Source: JAEUUM01 sp038326165 (GTDB taxonomy: Bacteria; Bacteroidota; Bacteroidia; Chitinophagales; Saprospiraceae). Taken from it: 61,328 bases of DNA. The notes beneath the pieces were generated by a model. The model worked only from the letters and a program-made list of their open reading frames with translations, searched no databases and had not been told where the DNA came from. This document shows, in pieces, positions 1 through 9,192 of the stretch (the first letter of the stretch is position 1; each line of letters opens with the position of its first letter). The position numbers and the translations under genes are program-made. The stretch lies in the NCBI GenBank assembly GCA_038326165.1, contig JBBQJT010000016.1, positions 1-61,328 of the forward strand. The letters are read 5' to 3'.

Positions 1-261
1 GCATCCAATCTCATCTCCTTCAATTTCTCCACCATTTGTAACATTATCACAAAGAACACAAGGTTCGTTTCCGCCGAATTGAAAATCCGGGAGGCCAGTT
101 AAGGCCAAAGATTTGCTAATTGTTGAGGAGTTATAAAGGTCTAGATCTAATGGTTTTGAATAAACATTTTCCAAGCCTAAGCTTAAAATAAATGACAAAA
201 TCGCAAGGATTTTGATGTCAAAAACGAAGCTTTTGACATAGGAGTGTGTCCTAGTTTTCAT
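1..261 (-). CDS. N-terminal part of a secreted protein (open at window edge)
   Basis: The frame is open from an ATG at 261 to the first base of the window, giving 87 residues of a longer protein. Residues about 17-35 form a hydrophobic signal-peptide-like segment. The visible C-terminal part contains CVLCDNVTNGG followed by EIEGDEIGC, a Gly/Asp/Cys-rich pattern I associate with large secreted proteins of Saprospiria. The rest of the protein, including any sorting domain, lies outside the window. A -7 promoter box lies about 140 bases upstream. That it is secreted is well supported by the N-terminus; its function is unknown. Confidence 0.65.
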   Translation of the reverse strand, partial: MKTRTHSYVKSFVFDIKILAILSFILSLGLENVYSKPLDLDLYNSSTISKSLALTGLPDFQFGGNEPCVLCDNVTNGGEIEGDEIGC

Positions 262-398
262 AGTAATGTTGTTGTTCGCAGAGAATTCCCTGAATATTTT
301 TTTCTTACACGTTTTTGGGATGCAAGAACAAATCAAGTAATAATTTAGGATCAAAGGTTATCGCATTGTTCCAAAAATCATTGCTGACCTGTAAACCC

Positions 399-406
399 CA
401 AAGATA
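399..406 (-). promoter_or_regulatory. -7 box TATCTTTG (minus strand)
   Basis: The minus strand reads TATCTTTG, a full match to the Bacteroidota -7 consensus TAnnTTTG. It would drive the secreted protein starting at 261 with a leader of roughly 130 bases. No clear -33 TTG was found at the usual spacing. The 262-444 gap holds nothing else recognisable. Confidence 0.4.
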
Positions 407-444
407 TCATTATTAAGTGATTTAATGGAATTTTTACAAAATGT

Positions 445-1020
445 TTACAATATTTTATACAACAAATTACATTGAGGTAATACCAATTTTGTACCCTTAT
501 TGTTTATATGTAACAATTTGCAGTCATTAAGCTCTTGATATTCAACAATTTGATTCTTTATGATGTTTTCTATCATTATTCTAGACAAATCACTTCTTTT
601 TATTACCCTTTTGATGCATAAATTAACATCTGATTCAACGTAAATTATTGCTTCAAAATACTCAGTCCTGTTATTTTTTAAGAGTAGCGCTGATTCCATA
701 ATTGTAAAATGGGTCTTTTGTTTTTCACGCCAGGTCAAATAATCTTTCCAAACCATAGGGTGAACAAGCATGTCGATTTTAGTTTTTAAGCTGTCATCTT
801 TAAAAATTTGTTTTCGGATTAAGTCTCTGTTCAATTTATCTTCAACAAAAACACTATTACCAAAAATACCAATCAACTCATTCTTTAATTCTTTAGAGTT
901 TTCCATAAGATACTTTGCTGCGGCATCACTATCATATCGCGCTCCACCCAGCCATTCTAATACTTTGGCCACTGTACTTTTACCACTTCCAATAATTCCT
1001 GTGATACCATAATGCTTCAT
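445..1020 (-). CDS. coaE: Dephospho-CoA kinase
   Basis: CoaE phosphorylates the 3'-hydroxyl of dephospho-CoA, the last step of coenzyme A synthesis, in the cytoplasm. At 191 residues it has the family's usual length. The P-loop GIIGSGKST sits at residues 8-16, followed by the YDSDAAA segment (Asp30/Asp32) typical of the family. Its start overlaps the stop of the upstream yigZ-like gene by four bases (ATGA), so the two are probably translationally coupled. The partner enzyme coaD is about 20 kb away in this window. The C-terminal third is less conserved by eye, but the call is secure. Confidence 0.93.
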   Translation of the reverse strand: MKHYGITGIIGSGKSTVAKVLEWLGGARYDSDAAAKYLMENSKELKNELIGIFGNSVFVEDKLNRDLIRKQIFKDDSLKTKIDMLVHPMVWKDYLTWREKQKTHFTIMESALLLKNNRTEYFEAIIYVESDVNLCIKRVIKRSDLSRIMIENIIKNQIVEYQELNDCKLLHINNKGTKLVLPQCNLLYKIL

Positions 1021-1664
1021 AATACTTCAGTTAAAGACCAGATGTTATTTTCTAATTCCTGCTCTTGATAGGCATAGCCATTCAGGATTTCAAAAACCGT
1101 TTTTTGCAACTTATTTCTATCGGATAAGTTAATATTTATTGCAATCCGATTAGAATCTTTAAACTCAAAATCAAGGATCCATTTCTTTGCATGGCTGATC
1201 AATGATTGAACTTTAGCATAATCATCCATTTTAAAAACAAGTTCGTACTTTCTAGTTATTTCATGCCAAATTATTTCAGAATTATTAATTGCTAAGTGGG
1301 CAGAGTTTCTATAGGCGTTTATCAGACCAGATGTTCCCAATTTGGTTCCACCGTAGTACCTTGTAATTATAACGCCCGCATAAAATAAAGATGAAGACTT
1401 AATTTGACTCAAAATAGGCAAGCCAGCTGTACCACTTGGTTCGCCATCATCATCAGCCTTCCAGTCCAATCCATCTATATCCAATCGATAAGCTAAACAA
1501 TAGTGCGTTGCTCTAGGGTATTCTAATCTGACTGCTTGTAATTTTTGGTTAAAAAAAAGTTTGTCTTGACAATTAAATGCAACAGCATAGAATTTGCTTG
1601 CCATTTCACGAATTTCAGATTTACCTTCATTCTTGATTGTATAATAACCAGTTGATTCAATCAT
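1017..1664 (-). CDS. YigZ/IMPACT family protein
   Basis: A 215-residue member of the YigZ/IMPACT (UPF0029) family. The signature runs from DDDGEPSGTAGLPIL (residues 71-85) to TRYYGGTKLG (101-110). The C-terminal part (about 140-215) fits the small alpha/beta domain found in YigZ proteins. Family members are linked to translation and stress control in eukaryotes (IMPACT binds GCN1); the bacterial role is not settled. It is the first gene of a two-gene unit with coaE and diverges from the DUF1599 gene across about 50 bases. Confidence 0.9.
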   Translation of the reverse strand: MIESTGYYTIKNEGKSEIREMASKFYAVAFNCQDKLFFNQKLQAVRLEYPRATHYCLAYRLDIDGLDWKADDDGEPSGTAGLPILSQIKSSSLFYAGVIITRYYGGTKLGTSGLINAYRNSAHLAINNSEIIWHEITRKYELVFKMDDYAKVQSLISHAKKWILDFEFKDSNRIAININLSDRNKLQKTVFEILNGYAYQEQELENNIWSLTEVL

Positions 1665-1692
1665 TTATAACATTTGATAAGCTGCGAAATTC

Positions 1693-1700
1693 TATATTTG
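1693..1700 (+). promoter_or_regulatory. -7 box TATATTTG for the DUF1599 gene
   Basis: TATATTTG matches TAnnTTTG exactly and lies 16 bases before the GTG start at 1717, which implies a very short leader. The box sits in the short divergent gap with the yigZ-like gene. Confidence 0.5.
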
Positions 1701-1716
1701 CACCAAAATTACAACG

Positions 1717-2256
1717 GTGGTTAATTCTTTGTCTCAATATGATCAAGTAATCTCATTATGCAAAGACCTTTTCATGAAAAAGAATCATGATTATGGCGCA
1801 TCATGGACTATACTGCGTTTGCCGTCAATCACTGATCAATTATATATTAAAGCTGCCAGAATACGTTCCATTGAAGAAAACAAAGCTCAAAAGGTAGATG
1901 ATCCTATTGATTTAGAATATGTTGGTTTGATAAACTACAGTATAATGGGTTTGATTCTAATTGAAAATCTATCGACAAATAAAGATCTCAACACAATTAA
2001 TCTCAGCAATGAATACGATTTAGTTGTTCAAAAAACCAGAGATCTTTTTGAAAACAAAAACCACGACTACGGAGAGATTTGGCGCGAAATGAGATTAAGT
2101 TCATATACGGATTTAATTCTCATGAAATTATTAAGAATAAAACAAATCGAGGATCAAAAGGGTTATACACTTGTATCTGAAGGAATTGATTCCGGATACA
2201 TGGATATTATCAATTATTCTATTTTTGCTCTCATTAAATTACTCATCGAAAAATAG
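1717..2256 (+). CDS. DUF1599 (Nmad1) domain protein with internal duplication
   Basis: A 179-residue protein built from two copies of one domain. KNHDYGASW (22-30) pairs with KNHDYGEIW (114-122), and DLEYVGLINYSIMGLI (65-80) pairs with SGYMDIINYSIFALI (159-173). The domain is DUF1599, which as I recall is also called nucleotide modification associated domain 1; its biochemical role is unproven. The start is GTG: no ATG precedes the first conserved residues in frame, and a promoter lies just upstream. The DoxX-type gene follows within ten bases, a pairing I know from other Bacteroidota, so an operon with the DoxX gene and nusB is likely. Confidence 0.85.
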   Translation: MVNSLSQYDQVISLCKDLFMKKNHDYGASWTILRLPSITDQLYIKAARIRSIEENKAQKVDDPIDLEYVGLINYSIMGLILIENLSTNKDLNTINLSNEYDLVVQKTRDLFENKNHDYGEIWREMRLSSYTDLILMKLLRIKQIEDQKGYTLVSEGIDSGYMDIINYSIFALIKLLIEK

Positions 2257-2265
2257 TTGCTCATC

Positions 2266-3747
2266 ATGTCATTAAGTACATTAATCATAATTTTTGCTGT
2301 TTCTGGATCCATATTGACTTTATTCACTGGCTTGGTACTAAAAATTAATAAGGTCACAGTAATATCTTGGCTACAACACTTTTGTGGTGTTTGGTTTATC
2401 TTTTCAGGATTTGTAAAGGCGGTAGACCCTCTAGGAACCGCATATAAAATGCACCAGTATTTTGCAGAATTTGAATCAACTTTCTCTGAGTCAGGATTAA
2501 AATTTATTGCGGGTGTATTTCCGTTGTTGTCTGAATATGCGGTTGGATTTTCTCTGTTTATGATTATTCTTGAAATGCTGCTTGGTTTGTTTTTGATAAT
2601 GGGATGGTATCCAAAATTCACCAAATGGGGTTTCTTATTGATGTTATTGTTTTTTACTGTCCTTACTGGCTTTACATTTCTGACTGGCTATGTACCGGAT
2701 GGAGATAATTTCTTCAGTTTTGGTAAATGGGAAACTTATGATGCAATAAGAATGAAGGTAACCGATTGTGGATGTTTTGGTGATTTTATTCACTTGGAAC
2801 CGAAGGTAACTTTTACCAAAGATGTATTTTTATTAATACCTGGTTTTATTTTTCTCCTTAAGTCTGATTTATTCCACAAATGGATACCTGAAAGAGCAAA
2901 TATAATAACTGGGTTTGTGACTATTGCTTTATTTTTCTATTGTCTTAATAATTACTATTTTGATATTCCGGGTATAGATTTTCGTCCATTTAAAGAAGGT
3001 GTAAATATCAGAGAGAAGAAGTTTGCAGAGGAAAAAGCAGCATCAGAGGTTGTTATTACTGCTTTTAAGCTCAAGGAAAAGGCGACTACAAAGGTAATTA
3101 CCCTAAGCGCAGACGTTTATAATGCTACTATGAATAACTATCCAGTTGAAAAATGGGAAGTTATTGATCAAATAAAAACTGAACCGGCTGTCAAAAGATC
3201 AAAAATTAGTGATTATTCAATTTATGATTTTGAGGACAATGATGTTGCAAATGATTTGCTCTCCTATAAAGGCAAGAGTATAATGATATCGGCATATGAG
3301 TTGAAAATTATTTCAATGAATGAAATAAAAGAAATGGTTCCTGATTCGCTATTTGTTTTGGATACCTTAACTTTAGCGAATGGTCAAATTAGAGCCACAC
3401 GCTCCTTCAAAGGCCTTGGTCAAAAGGAAATAACCAAACGTATTTTCAATTGGGATGAAGATTATTTGAGTGTGTACAGGACTAAAATTGTTCCTATGCT
3501 TAAGGCTGCTTCTCAAGATGGCGTAAAATGCTATATGATATGCAACTCTTATGCAGATGCGATTAAAGATTTCAAAGTTAAGATTGGATATGATTTTGAT
3601 ATTTATACTGCTGATGATCTTGTTTTAAAAACGATAATTAGATCCAACCCAGGTATCACGTTATGGAATGATGGTACAATCATGAAACATTATCATTACA
3701 AAAAACTACCTCCTTACGCTGAATTAAAAGCCAGATTTGGTTTATAA
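2266..3747 (+). CDS. DoxX/MauE-like membrane protein (BT_3928 family)
   Basis: A 493-residue protein with an N-terminal DoxX/MauE-like membrane region of about five to seven helices (residues 1-240) and a C-terminal soluble part. The motif DCGCFGDFIHLEP before a helix is characteristic of the family; paired cysteines there suggest redox or thiol chemistry in the envelope, but this is inference. The soluble C-terminal half has a second segment containing CYMICN that could be thioredoxin-like. A TTG lies in frame at 2257, but ATG 2266 is the better start. It sits between the DUF1599 gene and nusB. Confidence 0.8.
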   Translation: MSLSTLIIIFAVSGSILTLFTGLVLKINKVTVISWLQHFCGVWFIFSGFVKAVDPLGTAYKMHQYFAEFESTFSESGLKFIAGVFPLLSEYAVGFSLFMIILEMLLGLFLIMGWYPKFTKWGFLLMLLFFTVLTGFTFLTGYVPDGDNFFSFGKWETYDAIRMKVTDCGCFGDFIHLEPKVTFTKDVFLLIPGFIFLLKSDLFHKWIPERANIITGFVTIALFFYCLNNYYFDIPGIDFRPFKEGVNIREKKFAEEKAASEVVITAFKLKEKATTKVITLSADVYNATMNNYPVEKWEVIDQIKTEPAVKRSKISDYSIYDFEDNDVANDLLSYKGKSIMISAYELKIISMNEIKEMVPDSLFVLDTLTLANGQIRATRSFKGLGQKEITKRIFNWDEDYLSVYRTKIVPMLKAASQDGVKCYMICNSYADAIKDFKVKIGYDFDIYTADDLVLKTIIRSNPGITLWNDGTIMKHYHYKKLPPYAELKARFGL

Positions 3748-3756
3748 AAAGATAAA

Positions 3757-4662
3757 ATGCTTAGCAGAAGAAACATTAGAGTAAAAATATTACAGGCGTT
3801 ATATGCCTCTACTATTGACAGTAAGACAGCTTCAAAAACAATTGAATTCTACAAATCAAATATTGATCAATCAGCTGATCTGCTTTTGTTTTTCATAACA
3901 ATCATGCAAAAAATATGCTATTTTACGCTTGAGGATCGGGATATTAGATTGAATAAAAATTTGCCATCTGAACAAGATTTGAATTTTAAGCCCAACTTAT
4001 ATACAAACTTGATTTCTCAAAAATTTCTTAAAGATCTGGACCTTGAAAGGCAAGTAGGCAAAAGGAAAATTAAAGAAAAAGTTGATGCCGATAGTATCAA
4101 AAAGCTCTACATGAATTTTTCCAAAACTCAATCATATTTGACCTATATTTCAATAGAAACACCCATTGAATCTGAAAATGTTGCAATACTTTTGAGCTTA
4201 ATGAAGTTCTTGTACAAAGAAGCTTCATTTACCGAAACACTCGAAGACTTATTCTCTGCTTGGGAAGAAGATGAATCCTTGGTGATAGGCAACATGAAAA
4301 AGATTCTGAAACAATTGCCTGGAGAAAATGGTGTACTACAGGGTTTTGCACCAGATAGTGATATGGTCATTGATTTTGGTGAAAAATTATTGAATGCATG
4401 CTTACTCAATCATGAAGCTGCAATGGAACAATTAAAACCCGTCCTAGAAAATTGGGATATTGAAAGGATTTCAGCCGTTGATTTAATCCTCATCAAAATG
4501 GCAACCATTGAGTTTATGATTTTTAGTGAAATTCCTCCTTCAGTGATTTTGAATGAATATGTTGAAATCTCCAAAACATACAGCACAGCCAAAAGTAAAG
4601 ATTTTGTAAATGGAGTTCTGGATAAAATTTTCAAAAATAATCCAAGACTCAATGTTGGGTAA
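3757..4662 (+). CDS. nusB: Transcription antitermination factor NusB
   Basis: NusB binds boxA RNA with NusE (ribosomal protein S10) in rRNA antitermination. The N-terminus MLSRRNIRVKILQALYA and the C-terminal region with DLILIKMATIEF, PPSVILNEYVEISKTY and DFVNGVLDKI are diagnostic. At 301 residues it is about twice as long as the E. coli protein; a long helical insert between N- and C-terminal parts is usual in Bacteroidota. It starts ten bases after the DoxX-type gene. Confidence 0.92.
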   Translation: MLSRRNIRVKILQALYASTIDSKTASKTIEFYKSNIDQSADLLLFFITIMQKICYFTLEDRDIRLNKNLPSEQDLNFKPNLYTNLISQKFLKDLDLERQVGKRKIKEKVDADSIKKLYMNFSKTQSYLTYISIETPIESENVAILLSLMKFLYKEASFTETLEDLFSAWEEDESLVIGNMKKILKQLPGENGVLQGFAPDSDMVIDFGEKLLNACLLNHEAAMEQLKPVLENWDIERISAVDLILIKMATIEFMIFSEIPPSVILNEYVEISKTYSTAKSKDFVNGVLDKIFKNNPRLNVG

Positions 4663-4715
4663 CACAACAAGCGCGTATTTCATATAATAAATTTCTTTAA
4701 TAAGATTATAGTTTG

Positions 4716-4723
4716 TAATTTTG
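4716..4723 (+). promoter_or_regulatory. -7 box TAATTTTG for the OmpA/TSP3 gene
   Basis: TAATTTTG matches TAnnTTTG and lies 24 bases before the ATG at 4748. No convincing -33 element was seen. Confidence 0.45.
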
Positions 4724-4747
4724 TTACTAATTAACACTTATTTAAGT

Positions 4748-6241
4748 ATGAAAAAATTCATTTTTGTTTTCTTGATAGCATTTTCCTTGAATGCAGTAAA
4801 ATCTAATGCTCAGTTTTCTACAGCACCTGATGGAATAACTGTTAAAAGAGTATTGATGGACTTTTACACTCCGATTGACGAAGAATTGGCTTCTTTTGAC
4901 AAACTAAAAAATTCAGGTGGTGTTGAAATAGGATATTACAGACATTTGAATGAGTGGTTTAATGTTGGTGTTCCAATACGCGTTGGAACTGCTCGATTAG
5001 CAGACGGAAACAAAAACTTTGGTAGCGCCAAATTGAATGTTGGAGCAGATTTAGTAGTTCAATTAAAGTACTTTAAGCCCAAAAAATTTATTGCCCCTTA
5101 TTTAGTGGCAGGAGTTGGTAGTTATTTTGAAGACTGGGCTGATGCAAGGGTGGATATTCCACTTGGCATGGGTTTAAATTTTAGATTAGCCCCACTAGTT
5201 TATGCCAATGTACAAACGGAATACCGCCATTCACTTACTGATAATCGTAGTAATCTTGCACATTCTGCAGGTTTATTATTTTTGATCGGTGATGAAATGA
5301 AAGATAGAGATAAAGATGGGGTAGCAGATGATTTGGACTCATGTCCGGATGTTTTTGGCTTAGCCCAATTTAACGGTTGTCCTGATGCTGATATGGATGG
5401 AGTTCCAGAGCCAACAGATGCTTGTCCAAATGATCCAGGATTGGTTTCGTTAAATGGTTGCCCTGACGTAGATGGAGATGGTGTTACAGACAAAAAGGAT
5501 AATTGTCCAGATGTTGCTGGTTTGGCTTCTTTAGGAGGTTGTCCTGATGGTGATGGTGATGGAATTGCAGATAAAGATGATGCATGCCCAACTCAAAAAG
5601 GAAAGAAAGACCTGAAAGGATGCCCAGATAAGGATAATGATGGTGTTGCGGACCAAGATGACAAATGTCCAGATGTGCCAGGAGTTAAAGAAAACGCAGG
5701 TTGTCCTGCCGATCGGGACAAAGATGGCGTGGCTGATAAAGATGACAAATGCCCTGATAAAGCTGGAAACTCTGCAATGAATGGCTGCCCAGATACAGAT
5801 GGTGATGGAGTTGCGGACAATGTAGATCGTTGTCCTGAAAAACCAGGTCCTGCTTCCAACAAAGGTTGTCCCGAAATGAAAGCAGAGGAAAAGAAAAAAC
5901 TTGAGACAGCAGCAAGAGCCATCCAGTTCGAAACTGGTAGCGCTGTCATAAAAAAAGATTCATACAAAATCCTTGATGATGTGGTAGGACTTATGAATAA
6001 CTACAGTGAATACAGCTGCGATATTGCAGGTCATACAGATAATGTTAGCGCTGATGCCTTTAATCTTAGTTTATCTCAAAAAAGAGCAAAAGCATGTTTG
6101 GACTATTTGGTAAAAAATGGGGTCTCAGCGATGAGAATTACCAGCGAAGGATTTGGTGAAGCAAAGCCCGTTGGTGATAACAAAACAGCTAGCGGACGCA
6201 AACTTAACCGCCGAACTGAATTCCTAATGACTGTTAAATAG
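4748..6241 (+). CDS. OmpA-family outer-membrane protein with thrombospondin type 3 repeats
   Basis: A 497-residue exported protein. Residues 1-20 are a signal peptide ending near SNAQ. Residues about 25-180 look like an outer-membrane beta-barrel. From about 186 to 376 there are seven TSP type 3 repeats of the form DxDxDGVxDxxDxCP, which bind calcium in known homologs. Residues about 390-497 form an OmpA-like peptidoglycan-binding domain with AGHTDN and RRTEF. The likely role is linking the outer membrane to the cell wall. ATG 4748 is chosen because it begins the signal peptide. It has its own promoter and a strong terminator. Confidence 0.92.
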   Translation: MKKFIFVFLIAFSLNAVKSNAQFSTAPDGITVKRVLMDFYTPIDEELASFDKLKNSGGVEIGYYRHLNEWFNVGVPIRVGTARLADGNKNFGSAKLNVGADLVVQLKYFKPKKFIAPYLVAGVGSYFEDWADARVDIPLGMGLNFRLAPLVYANVQTEYRHSLTDNRSNLAHSAGLLFLIGDEMKDRDKDGVADDLDSCPDVFGLAQFNGCPDADMDGVPEPTDACPNDPGLVSLNGCPDVDGDGVTDKKDNCPDVAGLASLGGCPDGDGDGIADKDDACPTQKGKKDLKGCPDKDNDGVADQDDKCPDVPGVKENAGCPADRDKDGVADKDDKCPDKAGNSAMNGCPDTDGDGVADNVDRCPEKPGPASNKGCPEMKAEEKKKLETAARAIQFETGSAVIKKDSYKILDDVVGLMNNYSEYSCDIAGHTDNVSADAFNLSLSQKRAKACLDYLVKNGVSAMRITSEGFGEAKPVGDNKTASGRKLNRRTEFLMTVK

Positions 6242-6258
6242 CCGCGATGAATAGATTG

Positions 6259-6287
6259 AAAAGCCTGAGTTTGAAACTCAGGCTTTT
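6259..6287 (+). terminator. Intrinsic terminator after the OmpA/TSP3 gene
   Basis: Arms AAAAGCCTGAGTTT and AAACTCAGGCTTTT form a near-perfect hairpin with a T-rich 3' arm, 17 bases after the stop codon. Confidence 0.85.
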
Positions 6288-6316
6288 CTGTTTTACCTGA
6301 TAACAAATCAAAATAC

Positions 6317-6324
6317 TATCTTTG
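6317..6324 (+). promoter_or_regulatory. -7 box TATCTTTG directly before guaA
   Basis: TATCTTTG is a full match to TAnnTTTG with only four bases (CAAC) before the guaA ATG. Since transcription in this phylum starts a few bases after the box, the mRNA should be leaderless or nearly so. Confidence 0.6.
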
Positions 6325-6328
6325 CAAC

Positions 6329-7858
6329 ATGAATGAAAAAATTCTAATTTATGATTTTGGTTCTCAATACACACAATTAATTGCTAGGAGAGTGCGTGAA
6401 TGTGGTGTTTATTCAGAAATTTTACCTTACCATTCAAAGTCACCTATTGGCCCCGAAGTTAAAGCAATTATCCTATCAGGTTCACCTTTTTCAGTTAACG
6501 ATGACAATGCACCTGATTTTGATTTTGATAGGTTGAGTTCAAATATTCCGGTTCTTGCTATCTGTTATGGGGCACAGTTGATCTCTAAGAAATATGGAGG
6601 CACTGTTATGAAAACCAATAAAAGGGAGTACGGAAAAGCAGTTTTAAATAGTGTTAATTCGGACAAATTGTTTCAAGATATTACAGAGCCTTATCAAGTT
6701 TGGATGTCTCATAGTGATAGCATTACAAGGATTCCAATCGATTTTCATCTTTTGGCAAGCACATCTGACATACCAGTAGCTGCCTTTAAAAAGACAGGCC
6801 AACAAGATATTTATTGTTTGCAATTTCATCCAGAAGTTACTCATAGTCTTATTGGTAAGCAGATTATTGAAAACTTTGTACACAGAATAGCAGAATGTAG
6901 TTCTGATTGGACTTCGGAGGTCTTTATTGAAACAGCAATAGATGAAATTCGTGAGAAAGTTGGAGAAGATCATGTTCTATTGGGCTTATCTGGTGGTGTA
7001 GACAGCACTGTTGCAGCCACTTTATTGCATAGGGCCGTAGGTGACCAGCTTTTGTGTTTTTTTATAGACAATGGTTTGTTGAGAAAGGATGAATTCAAGC
7101 AGGTTATGAAATCCTATGAATCAATGGGACTCAATGTAATTGGACTTGATTGTGGTGATTTGTTCTTGAAAGAATTAGCTGGAGTAAAAGATCCTGAAAC
7201 CAAAAGAAAAATTATTGGCAGGGTCTTTATTGAAGTTTTTGAGAAACACGCAAAACAGCATCCAGAAATAAAATGGCTCGCACAAGGAACTATTTATCCA
7301 GATGTCATTGAATCTATTTCAGTTCATGGCCCCTCAGTGACTATCAAATCACACCACAATGTTGGTGGCTTACCTGAAAAATTGCACCTTAAAATTATTG
7401 AACCTCTCCGCTTGCTATTTAAAGACGAAGTAAGGAAGATCGGGGCAGCGCTCGAAGTTCCAGACAATATTTTAAACAGGCATCCTTTTCCAGGTCCTGG
7501 TTTAGGAATTCGCATCTTAGGAGATGTAACTGCTGAAAAGGTAAATATGCTTCAAGAGGCTGATGCAATTTATATATCTCATCTTATGGAGTCAGGTTGG
7601 TATGATAAGGTATGGCAAGCAGGCACAATTCTGTTGCCTGTACAGTCTGTAGGTGTTATGGGCGATGAAAGGACTTATGAACTAACTGTGGCTTTAAGGG
7701 CTGTGAGCTCTACAGATGGTATGACTGCCGAATGGAGCCATTTGCCTTATGACTTATTGGCAAGCATTTCAACTGATATAATCAATCAAGTAAAAGGAAT
7801 AAATAGGGTGGTGTATGATATTAGCAATAAACCGCCTGCTACAATTGAATGGGAATGA
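6329..7858 (+). CDS. guaA: GMP synthase (glutamine-hydrolysing)
   Basis: GuaA converts XMP to GMP using ATP and glutamine. The 509 residues are full length. The class I glutamine amidotransferase domain carries the catalytic triad Cys79 (AICYGAQ), His167 and Glu169 (FHPEV). The ATP pyrophosphatase domain follows, with the PP-loop SGGVDS at 221-226, and then the C-terminal dimerisation domain ending KPPATIEWE. The stop overlaps the ATG of the next gene (ATGA). A -7 box ends four bases before the start, so translation is probably leaderless. Confidence 0.98.
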   Translation: MNEKILIYDFGSQYTQLIARRVRECGVYSEILPYHSKSPIGPEVKAIILSGSPFSVNDDNAPDFDFDRLSSNIPVLAICYGAQLISKKYGGTVMKTNKREYGKAVLNSVNSDKLFQDITEPYQVWMSHSDSITRIPIDFHLLASTSDIPVAAFKKTGQQDIYCLQFHPEVTHSLIGKQIIENFVHRIAECSSDWTSEVFIETAIDEIREKVGEDHVLLGLSGGVDSTVAATLLHRAVGDQLLCFFIDNGLLRKDEFKQVMKSYESMGLNVIGLDCGDLFLKELAGVKDPETKRKIIGRVFIEVFEKHAKQHPEIKWLAQGTIYPDVIESISVHGPSVTIKSHHNVGGLPEKLHLKIIEPLRLLFKDEVRKIGAALEVPDNILNRHPFPGPGLGIRILGDVTAEKVNMLQEADAIYISHLMESGWYDKVWQAGTILLPVQSVGVMGDERTYELTVALRAVSSTDGMTAEWSHLPYDLLASISTDIINQVKGINRVVYDISNKPPATIEWE

Positions 7859-9192
7859 AAAGTTTAGAAAATTTGATGTTGGGTATTTTATTAGCTTGTG
7901 TCGCTTGTACTTCATTTAAGCCGAATGTTCAAGAGAAAAAGCCACAAATTGTTATTAAAAAGGATATTCCTATTGTAGCAAAAAAGGACACAATTCTACA
8001 GGCAAAAAAAACAGAAGATGTTGTTGTAAATACAAAGCTTCCTTCAAAAGATAGTGTTTCACGTAAGTCAACCAAAAATGCCATTATTTATAGAACTTCC
8101 GAAAAGAAGCTAACTTACAACATATTCTATATTTTGCCTTTCAATTCACATGATGTTGGACCAACTCAGTTCGATATCAACAGAAATAGTGTCTGGGCCG
8201 TAGACTTTTACACCGGAGCACAAATGGCACTTTTAAATTTTAAAGATGGTCCTGTAAGTTTTAACATATATGCTCTGGATTCAAAAACGTCCGATCAGGA
8301 TTTTACTGGTATGTTAACAAGGGTAGAATTTAAAAATGCTGATGTTATTATTGGGCCTTACAAAAATAGTCATTCAAAAATATTGTCTGATTTTGCATTG
8401 GCAAATAAAATAACATTGGTTTCTCCATACAATTCAGCTTCTAAAGCAACAAAATCTAATCCAAATTACATTCAGCTTGTTCCATCTCTTTCTGTTCATT
8501 ATGATAAATTGGCTGAAGGAGTAGCTGTGAATCATGCTAAAAAATTGTTTGTTTTAACAAATGGAAGTCCGAATGAAAAAAACCGAGTGATTAGCTTATC
8601 AAACTCATTGAAAGCTGCCAAATCCGATGTTAATATAACAGAAATTCTACTTTCTGATTCACAACTGAAAGATAACAATGCGCGTCTAGATTCCTTAATT
8701 ACTTTAGAAGATGGTATGCAGTTTTTTATACCAAGTATAGATGAAAATACGGTAATTGATTTATTAAGGAAGATTGACCAATCAAAAAAAAGCTTTCAAA
8801 TAAAAACCTTTGGAATGCCTCAGTGGCAAAATTTCAATAGAGCGGTTGACTATTTTTCTGGATGTGGTGTGAGGATTACAAGCTATTATTGGCTTAGAAC
8901 GAATCAATCGGATGTTATGTCTTTTCGAAATGAATATTTTAATGAGTTTGCTAAAGTTCCTACAACAGATACATACCTTGGATACGATATGACCAATTTT
9001 GTAATAGAAGAAGTAATCAAAAACGGGAATTATTTTCAATCCAATTCTCAAAACGTTTACTACGATGGCTTAGTGGCAAAATTTCATTTGGAACCATTGC
9101 CTGGACTTGAATCTATTCCAGATTTTTATGAAAATAATAATTTGCATTTTATAGAATTTAATGGCCTAGGTTTTAGATCCGTTGATAATTGA
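7855..9192 (+). CDS. Lipoprotein with periplasmic-binding-protein type I fold
   Basis: A 445-residue exported protein. The N-terminus MKSLENLMLGILLACVAC carries a lipobox (LLAC), so it is probably lipid-anchored. After a Lys-rich linker (about 20-85), residues 90-445 resemble the type I periplasmic binding fold of amino-acid ABC substrate-binding proteins (VDFYTGAQMALLNF, DVIIGPYKNSHSK, TLVSPYNSASKA). In other Bacteroidota the gene after guaA encodes a similar protein with LysM repeats; I see no clear LysM here. ATG 7855 overlaps the guaA stop. No transporter genes are adjacent, so a ligand-sensing or cell-wall role is as likely as uptake. Confidence 0.75.
   Translation: MKSLENLMLGILLACVACTSFKPNVQEKKPQIVIKKDIPIVAKKDTILQAKKTEDVVVNTKLPSKDSVSRKSTKNAIIYRTSEKKLTYNIFYILPFNSHDVGPTQFDINRNSVWAVDFYTGAQMALLNFKDGPVSFNIYALDSKTSDQDFTGMLTRVEFKNADVIIGPYKNSHSKILSDFALANKITLVSPYNSASKATKSNPNYIQLVPSLSVHYDKLAEGVAVNHAKKLFVLTNGSPNEKNRVISLSNSLKAAKSDVNITEILLSDSQLKDNNARLDSLITLEDGMQFFIPSIDENTVIDLLRKIDQSKKSFQIKTFGMPQWQNFNRAVDYFSGCGVRITSYYWLRTNQSDVMSFRNEYFNEFAKVPTTDTYLGYDMTNFVIEEVIKNGNYFQSNSQNVYYDGLVAKFHLEPLPGLESIPDFYENNNLHFIEFNGLGFRSVDN

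Noticed and set aside
5300..5876. Regular DNA repeats that look like an array, with long open frames on the opposite strand
   Set aside because: The periodicity comes from seven TSP3 protein repeats on the plus strand; spacers are coding and the antisense frames are by-products of the GAT/GAC-rich codons.
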